DNA from: Aestuariimicrobium kwangyangense DSM 21549
GTDB lineage: Bacteria > Actinomycetota > Actinomycetes > Propionibacteriales > Propionibacteriaceae
Direction: 5' to 3'
Assembly: GCF_000421525.1 (NCBI RefSeq)
Contig: NZ_ATXE01000001.1
Span: 372,001-436,000, forward strand
DNA: 64,000 nt
Below are positions 1 through 7,963 of this stretch, in pieces (position 1 is the first letter of the stretch; the number at the start of each line of letters is the position of its first letter). Under the pieces are notes generated by a model, which did no database searches, was not told where the DNA came from, and saw nothing but the letters and a program-made list of their open reading frames with translations. The translations under genes were made by a program, and so were the position numbers.

Positions 1-1
1 C

Positions 2-1498
2 TCCTCGTCGGAACTGTCGACCCAGCTCGACCAATTGGCCGCGGGCGGCGACAGTCTGGCCACCGGCGCCCAGCAGCTCTCCGGCGGCATCCAGACCTAC
101 CAGGCCGCACTCGGGAAGCTCAAGCAACAGCCCGCGCCCGTGCCCACGACCATCCCGGGGTCCGACCAGGTGCTGGCGGGGTGTCTGGCACAGGGTGGCA
201 CGGAGACCACCTGTGCCCCGGTCGTCGCCGCCTACGAACAGGGGTTCACCGCTGGCATGACCGGAGGCTGGCAGGCCGGGCTGACCGCCGCCGAGCAGGG
301 AGTGACGGGAGCGGGTGACCCCTCGGCCTCGTTGGTCGGCGGTGCTGCAGGTCTGGCAACCGGGGCCGGGAAGCTCTCGACGGGGCTCGACCAGTTGGCC
401 ACCCAACTTCCCCAGCAACTGGCCGCCCAGCAGGGCCAGCTGACCACGGCGGTCGACCAGTTGGCCTCCGGTGCCCAGCAACTGTCGAGCTCGGGTCAAG
501 GCCTCAAGAGCGGCGGGACGAAGCTCGCTGCCGGGGCCGACCAGCTCTCGTCCGGTGCGGGCAGCTACACCACGGGAGTGGCCCAGTACACGACCGGCGT
601 CGGCACCTACGTCACCGGCGTGGGCACCTATGCCGACGGTGTCGACCAGTTCGCGGACGGCACCTCGAAGGTCGTCGCGGGCGTCAACCAGGTGGCCGCC
701 AACACCCCTGCGCTGGCCTCGGGCATGAGCCAGCTCTCGTCTGGGGCTGACAAGCTCGCCGAAGGTGTGGGGGCGTTCTCCGACGGCATCAACGCCGGCA
801 AGGCCAAGGTGCCCAGCTACTCGCCACAGCAGCGGGAGAACCTGTCGACCGTCGCCACCCGTCCCGTGCAGAACCCCACCGAGGGGCCGGTGGGAGCCTC
901 GGTCGTGCCGCTGACCATCGCGGTGGTGGCGATCGGTCTGTGGTTGGGTGCACTGGTGCTGAGCTGGGTGCGGGCCACACCCCCCACCCTCGGTTCGGGC
1001 GGTGCGCTCGGGTCGACGCGTTCGAGTGCGATCCTGCTGGGCCGCGCGCTGCTCCCGGGCCTGCTCTTCGCCGCCGTCGAGGCGGTGGTGCTGGGCGCCC
1101 TCGGGGCGAGCGTGATGCATCTGTCGTGGACGACCTCGCTGAGGTGGACCGCACTGGTGGGTCTGGTGGCCGTGGCGTTCGTCCTCGTCAACCACGCACT
1201 GGGTGCGTGGCTCGGTGTGCTCGGCCGTGTGCTGGCCATCGTGGCGGTCACCGCCGCGGCGGCTGTGTCGGTGACGGCCGCCGTGCCCGGCGTCTTCAGC
1301 TGGGTGCACGGTGTCACCCCGCTCGCACCCGCCCTGACGGGACTGCGTGACGTGGTGGCCGGTGAGTCGCCGGTCGCCGCGGTGGGGGCCCTGCTGGCCT
1401 GGGGACTGGTCGCGTTCGTCGCCAGCTTCCTGGCTGTGGCCCGGCAACGTTCGTTGACGGTCAAGCAGTACCTGGCGCTGCACCCGGCGGCCGCCTGA
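2..1498 (+). CDS. YhgE/Pip-family membrane protein, 3' part (5' end outside window)
   Basis: The reading frame is open from base 2, so the true start lies upstream and 498 codons are visible. The first roughly 280 residues are a low-complexity extracellular-type region built from Gly/Ala/Ser-rich units such as GADQLSSGA and TYVTGVGTY. Such units are typical of the long stalk of YhgE/Pip and EsaA/YueB-like proteins. About five hydrophobic helices follow, with an ABC-2-like C-terminal membrane domain ending in ARQRSLTVKQYLALHP. Proteins of this family sit in the cell envelope; some act as phage receptors or as type VII secretion partners, but no ESX gene is visible here. The exact role is unknown. 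The gene converges on the copper-protein gene, with 40 bp between the stop codons. Confidence 0.8.
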   Translation, partial: SSSELSTQLDQLAAGGDSLATGAQQLSGGIQTYQAALGKLKQQPAPVPTTIPGSDQVLAGCLAQGGTETTCAPVVAAYEQGFTAGMTGGWQAGLTAAEQGVTGAGDPSASLVGGAAGLATGAGKLSTGLDQLATQLPQQLAAQQGQLTTAVDQLASGAQQLSSSGQGLKSGGTKLAAGADQLSSGAGSYTTGVAQYTTGVGTYVTGVGTYADGVDQFADGTSKVVAGVNQVAANTPALASGMSQLSSGADKLAEGVGAFSDGINAGKAKVPSYSPQQRENLSTVATRPVQNPTEGPVGASVVPLTIAVVAIGLWLGALVLSWVRATPPTLGSGGALGSTRSSAILLGRALLPGLLFAAVEAVVLGALGASVMHLSWTTSLRWTALVGLVAVAFVLVNHALGAWLGVLGRVLAIVAVTAAAAVSVTAAVPGVFSWVHGVTPLAPALTGLRDVVAGESPVAAVGALLAWGLVAFVASFLAVARQRSLTVKQYLALHPAAA

Positions 1499-1538
1499 CC
1501 GACGTCTTGCCCCGTCTGACCGACCCCGACCGACGTCG

Positions 1539-4283
1539 TCAGGTCACGTCGATGAAGCCGCGGGCACCGCGCTCGGCGTCGACGAAGGCGTGGCTGACGA
1601 AGGTGTAGCGCCCCGGTTCGGGGAACACCAGTTCCACGAACCCACCCTGGGCGGCAGACAGGTCGAGTGCCTGAGCTCCACCCCCGGCCGACGTCGAGGG
1701 ACGCAGCAGGTAGGCGCCCTCCTTGTAGACGGTGTCGAACTGGCCGCCGACCACATGGAAGCTGATGCCCCGGCTGGGGCCCGCCGCCAGCAACCACAAC
1801 CGGACGCGCTGCCCGGTGCGGGCGGTGAGGGGTGCATGCACGTACTGGTTCGCGTGCCCGTTCCACAGCACCAGGCTCGGCTGCTCGGAGGCGATGGCGT
1901 CGGTCGAGACGTCACGGATGCCCTCGGCATCGGGGCCGGTCAGATAGGTCTCGCTGGCCACCAACAGGTACTCCAGGTCGGCGGGGGCGAGATCGTCCGG
2001 GGGGACGATGACCGCGCCGAACATGCCCGAGGCCAGGTGAAGGCTCATCGGCATGGTCGAGCAGTGGTACAGCCAGATGCCGTGGCGTTGCAGCGTGAAG
2101 GGGTAGTCGAGGGACGCGCCCGGGGCGATGGTGCGCATCACCTGGTTGGGCGCGATCGTGCCCGCGTGGAAGTCGATCGAATGGCCCATCGAGCCGCGGT
2201 TCACCAGGTGCACGCGCATCTGGTCGCCACGGGACGCGTGGATCGTCGGCCCCATCATCCGACCCTTCTGCCCGGGCTCGGAGTAGGTCATGGCCCGTAC
2301 CCTCACCTTCGGCGCCACCTCGATCACCGGTTCGGTCACCTCGAGCGTGAGCGGGTGCACGTGCCCGGCGGGGCGGGCGGCCAACCGCGGGTCCCGGGTG
2401 ACGAACCCGGCTCCCGGGGCCAGGGTCAGGTCGAACCTCTCCGACGACGACGTGGTGCCTCCGGCAGGGGCGGCGGACGATGAACCGTTCACCACCAGGT
2501 GGAAGACCATCCCCATGGCCCGGTGGCCGGCGACGGTGCACCAGCCCTCCACCGTCTCGGCGCCCACGACCGTCTCGAGGGTGCCGCTCTGGTGGGGGCC
2601 CAGTCGTCCGGTCGACTCACCGGTGGCCAGCGCGAGGTCGTGCACCGTCGAGTCGTCGTGGTTGGTGAGTCGGACGACCACCCGGTCGCCCGCGTGTGCC
2701 GTCACGGTGTCGGGCACGAACCGCATGCCGACGGCCCGCACGGCGACGGTGACGGTGCGTCCCGTGGGCACGACGTTCGAGGTGTCGCGGGTGGTCAGGG
2801 CCGGGATCACCACGGCGGCGGCGATGGCGCCCAGACCGACGGTGGCCTCGAGCAGGTCGCGCCGTGCCAGGTCGGACGAGGGGGTGCCGGTGGCGGGGTC
2901 CCGGTCGCTCTTGTCGGGGCCGGCTGCCTTCGGGCCGGCGGTGGGCTTCTGGGTGCTGGCCGCCGACTGCTTGCGGGCGGCGACGTGCGCGCGCACCATG
3001 CCGGTCAGCACCGGAAGGAACAGGGCCAGCCCGAGCACGGTCAGCGCCGCTGCCGCGCGGCGGGTGCCGCTGGTGGCCGGCGCGACCAACCAGACGACCA
3101 ATCCGGCGTTCACCAGCGCCCAGCGCAGACCCGACCAGCGGTTCGCCGCCGACGTGCTGGCGCGCACCACCGCCGGCCCGCCTCCCATCACGGTGGGCAT
3201 CAGGTAGGTCATGGCCCCGAGCAGCAGTTGGGCGCCGAAGCCGACAACGATCACCAGGGTGACCCGCTGCAGGTCATGGGTGCTGCCGGGGTTGACCGCG
3301 GCATTCACCGCCAGCGCCACGTCTGCGGCGATCAGCCACAGGAAGGCTGATCCCATCGCGTATCCCGGGTAGTCGCGGGGCGGCTTGCGGAGCGCGGCCG
3401 TGGCCAGGGGCAGCCCCACCAACAGCAGCGCCGCCAGGTGCACGGCGAGACCGAGCACCGCGACCGCGGGGTGAACGAACGACCCGCCTGCGGTCAGCAG
3501 CACGCCGGTGCACAGCATCGGCAGGGCGATCCGGGCGGCCCGTTCGGTGCCCTCGGCCATGGGGGTGCGCAGGACGGTGGGCCACAGGGTGATCAGGGTC
3601 GCGACCGCCGTGGTCGCGACGAAACCGAGCACGTTGAACGCCAGGTGGGCGAGCAGGATCCGCCCTGCCCAGGGCTCCGCGAACCCGAACGCCAGCGTTG
3701 CCCCGGCCGCCGTGCCGAGCACCATCAGCACGCACGCGGTGGCGTACCAGCGCACGACCGTGGTGAAGCGAGCCGGCAGCGAGACCTTGATCTGGCGGAC
3801 GAGGGAGATCCCGTGGTCGAGCACGGCACCGGCCACTGCCAGCGCCCCGACCAGGGTGACCAGCGGAGCCCAGGAGAGCAGGCCACCGAGCAGCATGCCC
3901 ACCATGGCGATGGCGATGCCTGCGTTCAGCACCCCCAGCCGCGCCAGTTGTCGTCCCCGTTGGCTGTCGGGCACACGCCGCCGCAGCAGGGCCTCGGCGA
4001 AGTGCTGGCCCCACACCACGATCGAGTTGGTGACCAGGCCCAGGGTGACCATGTGCACCAGCAGCCAGCGCAGGTCGAAGAACTGGTCGACCACCAGGGC
4101 AACCAGCAGCAGTGACATCCAGATGCTGACGGGACGACCCGCTCGGCGGTGCCAACTGCGTCGATCCCCCGCGTCGCTCGGACGACCCCCCGGTCCTCCG
4201 CCGGGGCCGGGCAGGAGGGACGCGCGCGCGTCGGGAGGGGGTGGGGCGGTGGGGGTTGTCACCGGTCGAGTGTAGGAACTCAC
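1539..4283 (-). CDS. Membrane-fused multicopper protein, NirK-type copper nitrite reductase-like
   Basis: The 914-residue protein has three parts. Residues 50-435 form about eleven membrane helices with several histidines near helix ends. Residues 505-598 form a cupredoxin with a type 1 copper set (H548, C582, H587, M590 or M592). Residues 615-914 are a two-domain NirK-like unit. Type 1 ligands H701, C741, H749 and M754 are present, as are type 2 ligands H706, H740 and H843 and the catalytic pair D704 and H816. In characterised NirK these positions reduce nitrite to nitric oxide. Between the membrane part and the first cupredoxin lies an ARRDLLEATVG segment followed by a hydrophobic stretch, which resembles a Tat signal and would place the copper domains outside. 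Start GTG. The function as nitrite reductase is inferred from the ligands; another copper oxidase role is possible. Confidence 0.8.
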   Translation of the reverse strand: MSSYTRPVTTPTAPPPPDARASLLPGPGGGPGGRPSDAGDRRSWHRRAGRPVSIWMSLLLVALVVDQFFDLRWLLVHMVTLGLVTNSIVVWGQHFAEALLRRRVPDSQRGRQLARLGVLNAGIAIAMVGMLLGGLLSWAPLVTLVGALAVAGAVLDHGISLVRQIKVSLPARFTTVVRWYATACVLMVLGTAAGATLAFGFAEPWAGRILLAHLAFNVLGFVATTAVATLITLWPTVLRTPMAEGTERAARIALPMLCTGVLLTAGGSFVHPAVAVLGLAVHLAALLLVGLPLATAALRKPPRDYPGYAMGSAFLWLIAADVALAVNAAVNPGSTHDLQRVTLVIVVGFGAQLLLGAMTYLMPTVMGGGPAVVRASTSAANRWSGLRWALVNAGLVVWLVAPATSGTRRAAAALTVLGLALFLPVLTGMVRAHVAARKQSAASTQKPTAGPKAAGPDKSDRDPATGTPSSDLARRDLLEATVGLGAIAAAVVIPALTTRDTSNVVPTGRTVTVAVRAVGMRFVPDTVTAHAGDRVVVRLTNHDDSTVHDLALATGESTGRLGPHQSGTLETVVGAETVEGWCTVAGHRAMGMVFHLVVNGSSSAAPAGGTTSSSERFDLTLAPGAGFVTRDPRLAARPAGHVHPLTLEVTEPVIEVAPKVRVRAMTYSEPGQKGRMMGPTIHASRGDQMRVHLVNRGSMGHSIDFHAGTIAPNQVMRTIAPGASLDYPFTLQRHGIWLYHCSTMPMSLHLASGMFGAVIVPPDDLAPADLEYLLVASETYLTGPDAEGIRDVSTDAIASEQPSLVLWNGHANQYVHAPLTARTGQRVRLWLLAAGPSRGISFHVVGGQFDTVYKEGAYLLRPSTSAGGGAQALDLSAAQGGFVELVFPEPGRYTFVSHAFVDAERGARGFIDVT

Positions 4284-4397
4284 GGCTGCGGCTGACCGGC
4301 CGGGGTCGGGATTCGGTCACGGCCCAGTGCCTCCGGTGGCGGGTGCGGCGCTCGGGTGAACTGGGGTACCGGGGACGGCGTCCTCGCTCCGACGGCC

Positions 4398-4772
4398 TCA
4401 GCCGAGGAGTTGTTGGGCGATGAAGCCTGCGGCGACCGCCACAGCGGTGGCACCGGCGGCGACCAGGGGTGCGGCCGAGCGGCGGGCGACGGCTCGTCCG
4501 ACCATGAACGGCACCAGGCAGAGCACCAGCGCCAGCACCACCAGTACGGCACCGCCGGTGGGGTCGGGGTTGGGTTCCTCGGCCAGGAACTGTGACGAGG
4601 CTCGGGTCAACTCGTGCGATCGGACGATCATGGCGGCCACCGACGCGGCGGTGATCGCGGCGGCGACCGCCGTGGCCAGCACCGTCGTGCCCCGCAGCAC
4701 CGGGCCGGTGGCGGGAGCGGGGTCCTCGGACGACACCGGCGCGATGGTGAGGGGGTCGAGGGTGGCGGTCAT
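4398..4772 (-). CDS. Small membrane protein of unknown function
   Basis: This 124-residue protein starts at an ATG (MTATLDPLTIAP). It has three hydrophobic stretches, at about residues 27-50, 72-90 and 98-121, separated by an acidic loop (residues 55-70) containing EEPNPDPTGG. No motif is recognised. It lies 114 bp upstream of the NirK-like gene on the same strand and could be co-transcribed with it. A longer in-frame reading exists upstream to 5021, but it would run antisense through the start of the neighbouring acetyltransferase gene, so the internal ATG was chosen. No strong Shine-Dalgarno is seen. It may be an accessory protein of the copper enzyme, but nothing in its sequence shows this. 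Confidence 0.6.
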   Translation of the reverse strand: MTATLDPLTIAPVSSEDPAPATGPVLRGTTVLATAVAAAITAASVAAMIVRSHELTRASSQFLAEEPNPDPTGGAVLVVLALVLCLVPFMVGRAVARRSAAPLVAAGATAVAVAAGFIAQQLLG

Positions 4773-4920
4773 GGTTCGATCCCACCAAACCGGTCGTGCC
4801 CGGGGCCACCGTCGCGGCCCCCAACCGGCCCCCAGGGGAACCGTGTTCATCCCTGGGTGTGAGCCGTGCACCGGTGAGCCAGACTGGGGTCTGGATGCGT
4901 GTGGAGAAGGGAAGAGGGGC

Positions 4921-5427
4921 ATGAGCGGGAACGAGAAGCCGATTCGGTTCGGCCGGTTGACCGAAGTTCCCCTTGAGGAGGTGTCCGCGCTGCTGAACGA
5001 ACCGCGCAATGCCAGGCACATGCCGCTCGCTCATCGGCTCAGTGAAGGTGAGGTCGCCGCCTGGGTGCGCGGCAAGGACGCGCAGTGGTCGAGCGAGCCG
5101 TACGGACCGTGGGCGATCTGGGTGGGCGACCGGTTCGCCGGCTGGGGTGGATTCCAGCGAGAGGACGAGGACGCAGACTTCGCCCTGGTGCTGCTCCCCG
5201 CGTTCTGGGGGTGGGGGAGCGTGATCACTGCCGCGGCACTCGACCAGGGCTTCGACGAACTGGGCCTCGACTCGGTCACCATCTCGTTGCCGGCCTCCAG
5301 GAATCCCGATCAGGCGGTCGCCAGGTTCGGTTTCGTCCCCGACGGGGTGGTCTCCTACGACGGCACGTCCTTCCGCAGGTTCCGGTTGTCGAGGTCGGTC
5401 TGGAGGGCGGCCACCGGTTCGTCCTGA
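4921..5427 (+). CDS. GNAT-family N-acetyltransferase (RimJ/RimL-like)
   Basis: The 168-residue protein has the compact layout of acetyl-CoA-dependent N-acetyltransferases of the ribosomal-protein type. An N-terminal substrate region (LNEPRNARHMPLAH) precedes a central beta segment (WAIWVGDRFAGWGGF). Next comes the WGWGSVITAAALDQGFDELG stretch, where the acetyl-CoA pyrophosphate loop and helix normally lie, and then a C-terminal ARFGFVPDG turn. The ATG is preceded by a purine-rich GGAAGAGG ribosome site 4 nt away, which decides the start over the longer frame upstream. It is transcribed divergently from the small membrane protein. The substrate is not predictable. Confidence 0.75.
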   Translation: MSGNEKPIRFGRLTEVPLEEVSALLNEPRNARHMPLAHRLSEGEVAAWVRGKDAQWSSEPYGPWAIWVGDRFAGWGGFQREDEDADFALVLLPAFWGWGSVITAAALDQGFDELGLDSVTISLPASRNPDQAVARFGFVPDGVVSYDGTSFRRFRLSRSVWRAATGSS

Positions 5428-5519
5428 CGGCGCCCGGTGCCACGGTCACTCGGTGCTGGGTTGGCCACGGTGATTGCGCGGGTCGCGACCGCCCCGCCCC
5501 CCAAGCGGTCCGCTGTGGT

Positions 5520-5525
5520 TAGCGT
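5520..5525 (+). promoter_or_regulatory. Putative -10 hexamer of the GH29 gene (leaderless type)
   Basis: TAGCGT ends 6 nt before the ATG at 5532, and no Shine-Dalgarno lies between. A transcript from this element would start at or next to the start codon. It belongs to a set of ten similar sites in the window. Confidence 0.45.
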
Positions 5526-5531
5526 TGAGCC

Positions 5532-6911
5532 ATGAGTTCGAGCGCCCCCGCCTCCCCGACGCACGCCCCCACCTCGTCCGTGGCCGCCTTCGATGCCCGC
5601 TACCACGAGCGCTTCGCCCGGTCGCAGTGGTGGCGTGATGCCCGCTTCGGCATGTTCATCCACTGGGGGGCGTACGCGGTTCCCGCACGAGGTGAGTGGG
5701 TGCGATCGATCGAGCGCATCTCGAAGGAGGACTACGAGGCCTCCATCGACGCCTTCACCCCCGACGGCGTCGACTTCGGAGCCTGGGCCGACCTCGCCAA
5801 GGCCGCCGGCATGCATTACGCGGTGATGACGGCCAAGCACCACGACGGCTATGCCCTGTTCGACTCCGCGGTCAGCGACTACACCACGGCCAAGCGCGGG
5901 CCCCGACGCGACTTCGTCCGCGAGTACCTGGACGCCTTCCGCAGCCGAGGCCTGAAGGTGGGGCTCTACTTCTCCGTGATCGACTGGTACCGCTCGGACT
6001 TCCCGCACTTCGGCGATCGGCAGCACCCCGAGCGCGACAACGAGGACTTCCGCGACCACCAGCCCGACCTGGAGAGCTACCGCCAGTTCATGCACGCGCA
6101 GATCCGGGAGCTGTGCGCGAACTACGGCCGCCTCGACGTGATGTGGTTCGACTTCTCGTACCCGGGCATGACCGGCGAGCAGTGGGGGGCCGAGGAACTG
6201 GTCGCGATGGTGCGTGAGTTGCAGCCCGACATCATCCTCGACAACCGGCTCGAGGTCTCCGGCGAGGGCAAGGGGACGATTGTCACCGATCACCCCTCGA
6301 GCTACGCGGGCGACTTCGTCTCGCCCGAGCAGATCGTGCCGCCGACCGGGATGACCTGCGACGACGGCACGCTCGTGCCCTGGGAGAGCTGCCTGACCCT
6401 CAACAACAACTGGGGCTTCCACGCCGACGACCACGACTGGAAGTCGTCGACCACGGTGGTTCGGCAGTTGGTCGAGTGCGTCGCGAAGAACGGCAACCTG
6501 TTGCTGAACGTCGGCCCCGATGCCGAAGGGACGATCCCCGCAGAGTCGCAGCGGATCCTGCGTGAGGTGGGGGAGTGGATGGACGTCAACGCCGAGTCGG
6601 TGCGCGGCTGCGGGTCGGCTGACCTGCCGAAGCCCGACTGGGGTTGGTACACCCGCAACCACGCCGACGGACGAGTCTTCGCGCACGTGCTCGAGCAGCC
6701 GATCGGCCCGGTCGCCCTGACCGGGATCGCGCCGGCGGCGGTGGCTGGCGTCAGGGTGCCCGCGACGGGGGAGGAGCGGGGACTGTCGAAGTCCTGGACG
6801 ACCTCGAACTACCCCGACGTGTCCTTCGTCTCGCTGCGGGACCCCGAGGAGCACACGTTCCCCCTCCCCGACCCGAAGGACACGGTGCTGGAGGTCCGGC
6901 TCAAGGACTGA
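5532..6911 (+). CDS. Alpha-L-fucosidase, glycoside hydrolase family 29
   Basis: The 459-residue protein has the GH29 N-terminal barrel: RDARFGMFIHWGAYAVPARG near residues 35-55, the AKHHDGYALFDS motif at about 101-112, and the nucleophile segment DVMWFDFSYPG with the likely nucleophile Asp207. GNLLLNVGPDAEG follows, then a short C-terminal beta domain. GH29 enzymes release alpha-linked L-fucose from glycans by a retaining mechanism. There is no signal peptide, so it should act in the cytoplasm on imported oligosaccharides. No transporter is adjacent. The start ATG follows a TAGCGT hexamer by 6 nt. The general acid/base residue was not assigned, as it varies between subfamilies. Confidence 0.9.
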   Translation: MSSSAPASPTHAPTSSVAAFDARYHERFARSQWWRDARFGMFIHWGAYAVPARGEWVRSIERISKEDYEASIDAFTPDGVDFGAWADLAKAAGMHYAVMTAKHHDGYALFDSAVSDYTTAKRGPRRDFVREYLDAFRSRGLKVGLYFSVIDWYRSDFPHFGDRQHPERDNEDFRDHQPDLESYRQFMHAQIRELCANYGRLDVMWFDFSYPGMTGEQWGAEELVAMVRELQPDIILDNRLEVSGEGKGTIVTDHPSSYAGDFVSPEQIVPPTGMTCDDGTLVPWESCLTLNNNWGFHADDHDWKSSTTVVRQLVECVAKNGNLLLNVGPDAEGTIPAESQRILREVGEWMDVNAESVRGCGSADLPKPDWGWYTRNHADGRVFAHVLEQPIGPVALTGIAPAAVAGVRVPATGEERGLSKSWTTSNYPDVSFVSLRDPEEHTFPLPDPKDTVLEVRLKD

Positions 6912-7044
6912 CGCAGGCCCGTCGGTCGACCGGTGAGCGGAGCGCCCGTGGCGAAGGCACACTCGCCACTCCACCTCGTTGACTACCCAGTTCGTCTCCG
7001 GGCTGAACATGGCAAACGTTTGCTCATCGGCCCGACAACCGATG

Positions 7045-7074
7045 TTGCCGAATCTTGCCAACTTGGTGCATAAT
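7045..7074 (+). promoter_or_regulatory. Putative sigma-70-type promoter of the small-protein pair
   Basis: TTGCCG (7045-7050) and CATAAT (7069-7074) are separated by 18 bp. This lies about 95 nt before the first small gene in an otherwise gene-free stretch (6912-7168). The 5' leader would be about 85-90 nt. Confidence 0.45.
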
Positions 7075-7168
7075 GGATGCAGGTTCACAGCAAGGCTGCT
7101 CGTCCGAGCAGCGCACGCTGAGAACGGACGAGAGAGCGGCTGATCGTCCGATCGAAAGGGAACCTGCC

Positions 7169-7393
7169 ATGTATGACCTCCACGCCGCCCACACCATCGC
7201 CCGCTGGGAGAACCAGCAGTCCTCGTCCCACGAGGCCGAGGCGCGTGACGACCTCAACCTCACCGCGCTGACCAGCCAGGTCGGCCGCCGTCGGGGAAGC
7301 CGTGGTCGCTCGACCGCCACCTCGATCACCCTCGACGCCGCCCGCAAGGGTTTCGCGCAGCTGCTCGGCCAGCGCGCCCGCGTCGCCCACTGA
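7169..7393 (+). CDS. Small protein of unknown function, first of a pair
   Basis: This 74-residue protein starts at MYDLHAAHTIARWENQQ, with a GAAAGGGA ribosome site 6-7 nt upstream. The N-terminal half is polar and probably helical. A segment DDLNLTALTSQ is followed by a strongly basic stretch, GRRRGSRGRSTATS, and a short amphipathic C-terminus. There is no signal peptide or membrane helix. The next gene, 70 bp downstream, encodes a protein of similar size sharing the DLNL motif, and the two appear to form one transcript between a promoter and a strong terminator. I do not recognise the family. The basic middle part could bind nucleic acid, but this is only a compositional hint. Confidence 0.6.
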   Translation: MYDLHAAHTIARWENQQSSSHEAEARDDLNLTALTSQVGRRRGSRGRSTATSITLDAARKGFAQLLGQRARVAH

Positions 7394-7463
7394 CCCCATC
7401 CGGCCCACGCCCCCTCGGGCGAACCTGCCAACCGGCAGCGGGCCACCCGAAAGGAAATGCAGC

Positions 7464-7682
7464 ATGACCCCTCAGTACAGCGCCATCGCCCTCGCCAACG
7501 CCGAGGCCCGCGTCCCTTCGATGAACGATCGTCTCGTCACCGAAGACCTCAACCTCAACGGCTACGACGAGACCCGTCTCGGCCTGACCAGCGGTGCGTT
7601 CCTGCCCGCGCAACCCGACTTCTCGTTCGACTTCAGCTGGCTGGCGGGGCTGTTCACCCGTCGCCAGGTGCGTCACGCCTGA
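7464..7682 (+). CDS. Small protein of unknown function, second of a pair
   Basis: The 72-residue product begins MTPQYSAIALANAEARV. A GAAAGGAAA ribosome site lies about 6-8 nt upstream. The N-terminus (YSAIALANAEAR) loosely parallels the first small protein (LHAAHTIARWEN), and both carry a central (D/E)DLNL motif. The C-terminal third is aromatic (DFSFDFSWLAGLF) and ends in basic residues (TRRQVRHA), unlike the partner. A strong hairpin terminator starts 25 bp after the stop. Function unknown; the shared motif and tandem arrangement suggest divergent duplicates. Confidence 0.6.
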   Translation: MTPQYSAIALANAEARVPSMNDRLVTEDLNLNGYDETRLGLTSGAFLPAQPDFSFDFSWLAGLFTRRQVRHA

Positions 7683-7706
7683 TCGAGGCCTGAACCCGAG
7701 CCCGTG

Positions 7707-7740
7707 GGGGCCGTCACCCGTTCCGGGTGGCGGCCCCTTT
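7707..7740 (+). terminator. Rho-independent-type terminator after the small-protein pair
   Basis: A 13-bp stem (7707-7719 with 7725-7737, one G-T wobble) closes a 5-nt loop and is followed by TTT. It sits directly behind the second small gene. Confidence 0.75.
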
Positions 7741-7785
7741 CGCCGTCCCGGGGACCATGCTCGCTCTCCCCGAGCGGTGACGGGG

Positions 7786-7858
7786 GCCAGGATCACCACC
7801 GTGGCTCGACCAACCCTCGAAAACGGGAGGTTGGTCGAGCCACGGTGGTGATCTTGGC
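7786..7858. repeat. Palindromic intergenic repeat, family A, copy 1 (73 bp)
   Basis: Two 30-bp arms (7786-7815 and 7829-7858) are inverted copies with a single mismatch and enclose a 13-bp centre. A second copy of exactly the same length lies at 30381-30453, with an identical left arm. It lies between the terminator of the small-protein pair and the GH127 gene. Confidence 0.85.
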
Positions 7859-7963
7859 GGGGATCGGGAATTTGAACGATCCAAACAGGGCGGCGGCAGC
7901 GGGGTAGCGTGGGTTGCGCCCGCCCGCCCGACGGGCCCTCGACGTCCTCCCCTGGAGAGTCCC

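Noticed and set aside
3274-5034. Long minus-strand frame of 586 codons with many Arg and Pro
   Set aside because: It runs antisense or out of frame through the NirK-like gene and its neighbours. The composition (RGRRR, PHRR) is typical of GC-rich shadow frames and has no start signal.
5355-7088. Minus-strand frame of 577 codons opposite the GH29 gene
   Set aside because: It mirrors the fucosidase gene, which has family motifs and correct codon bias; the antisense frame has neither.
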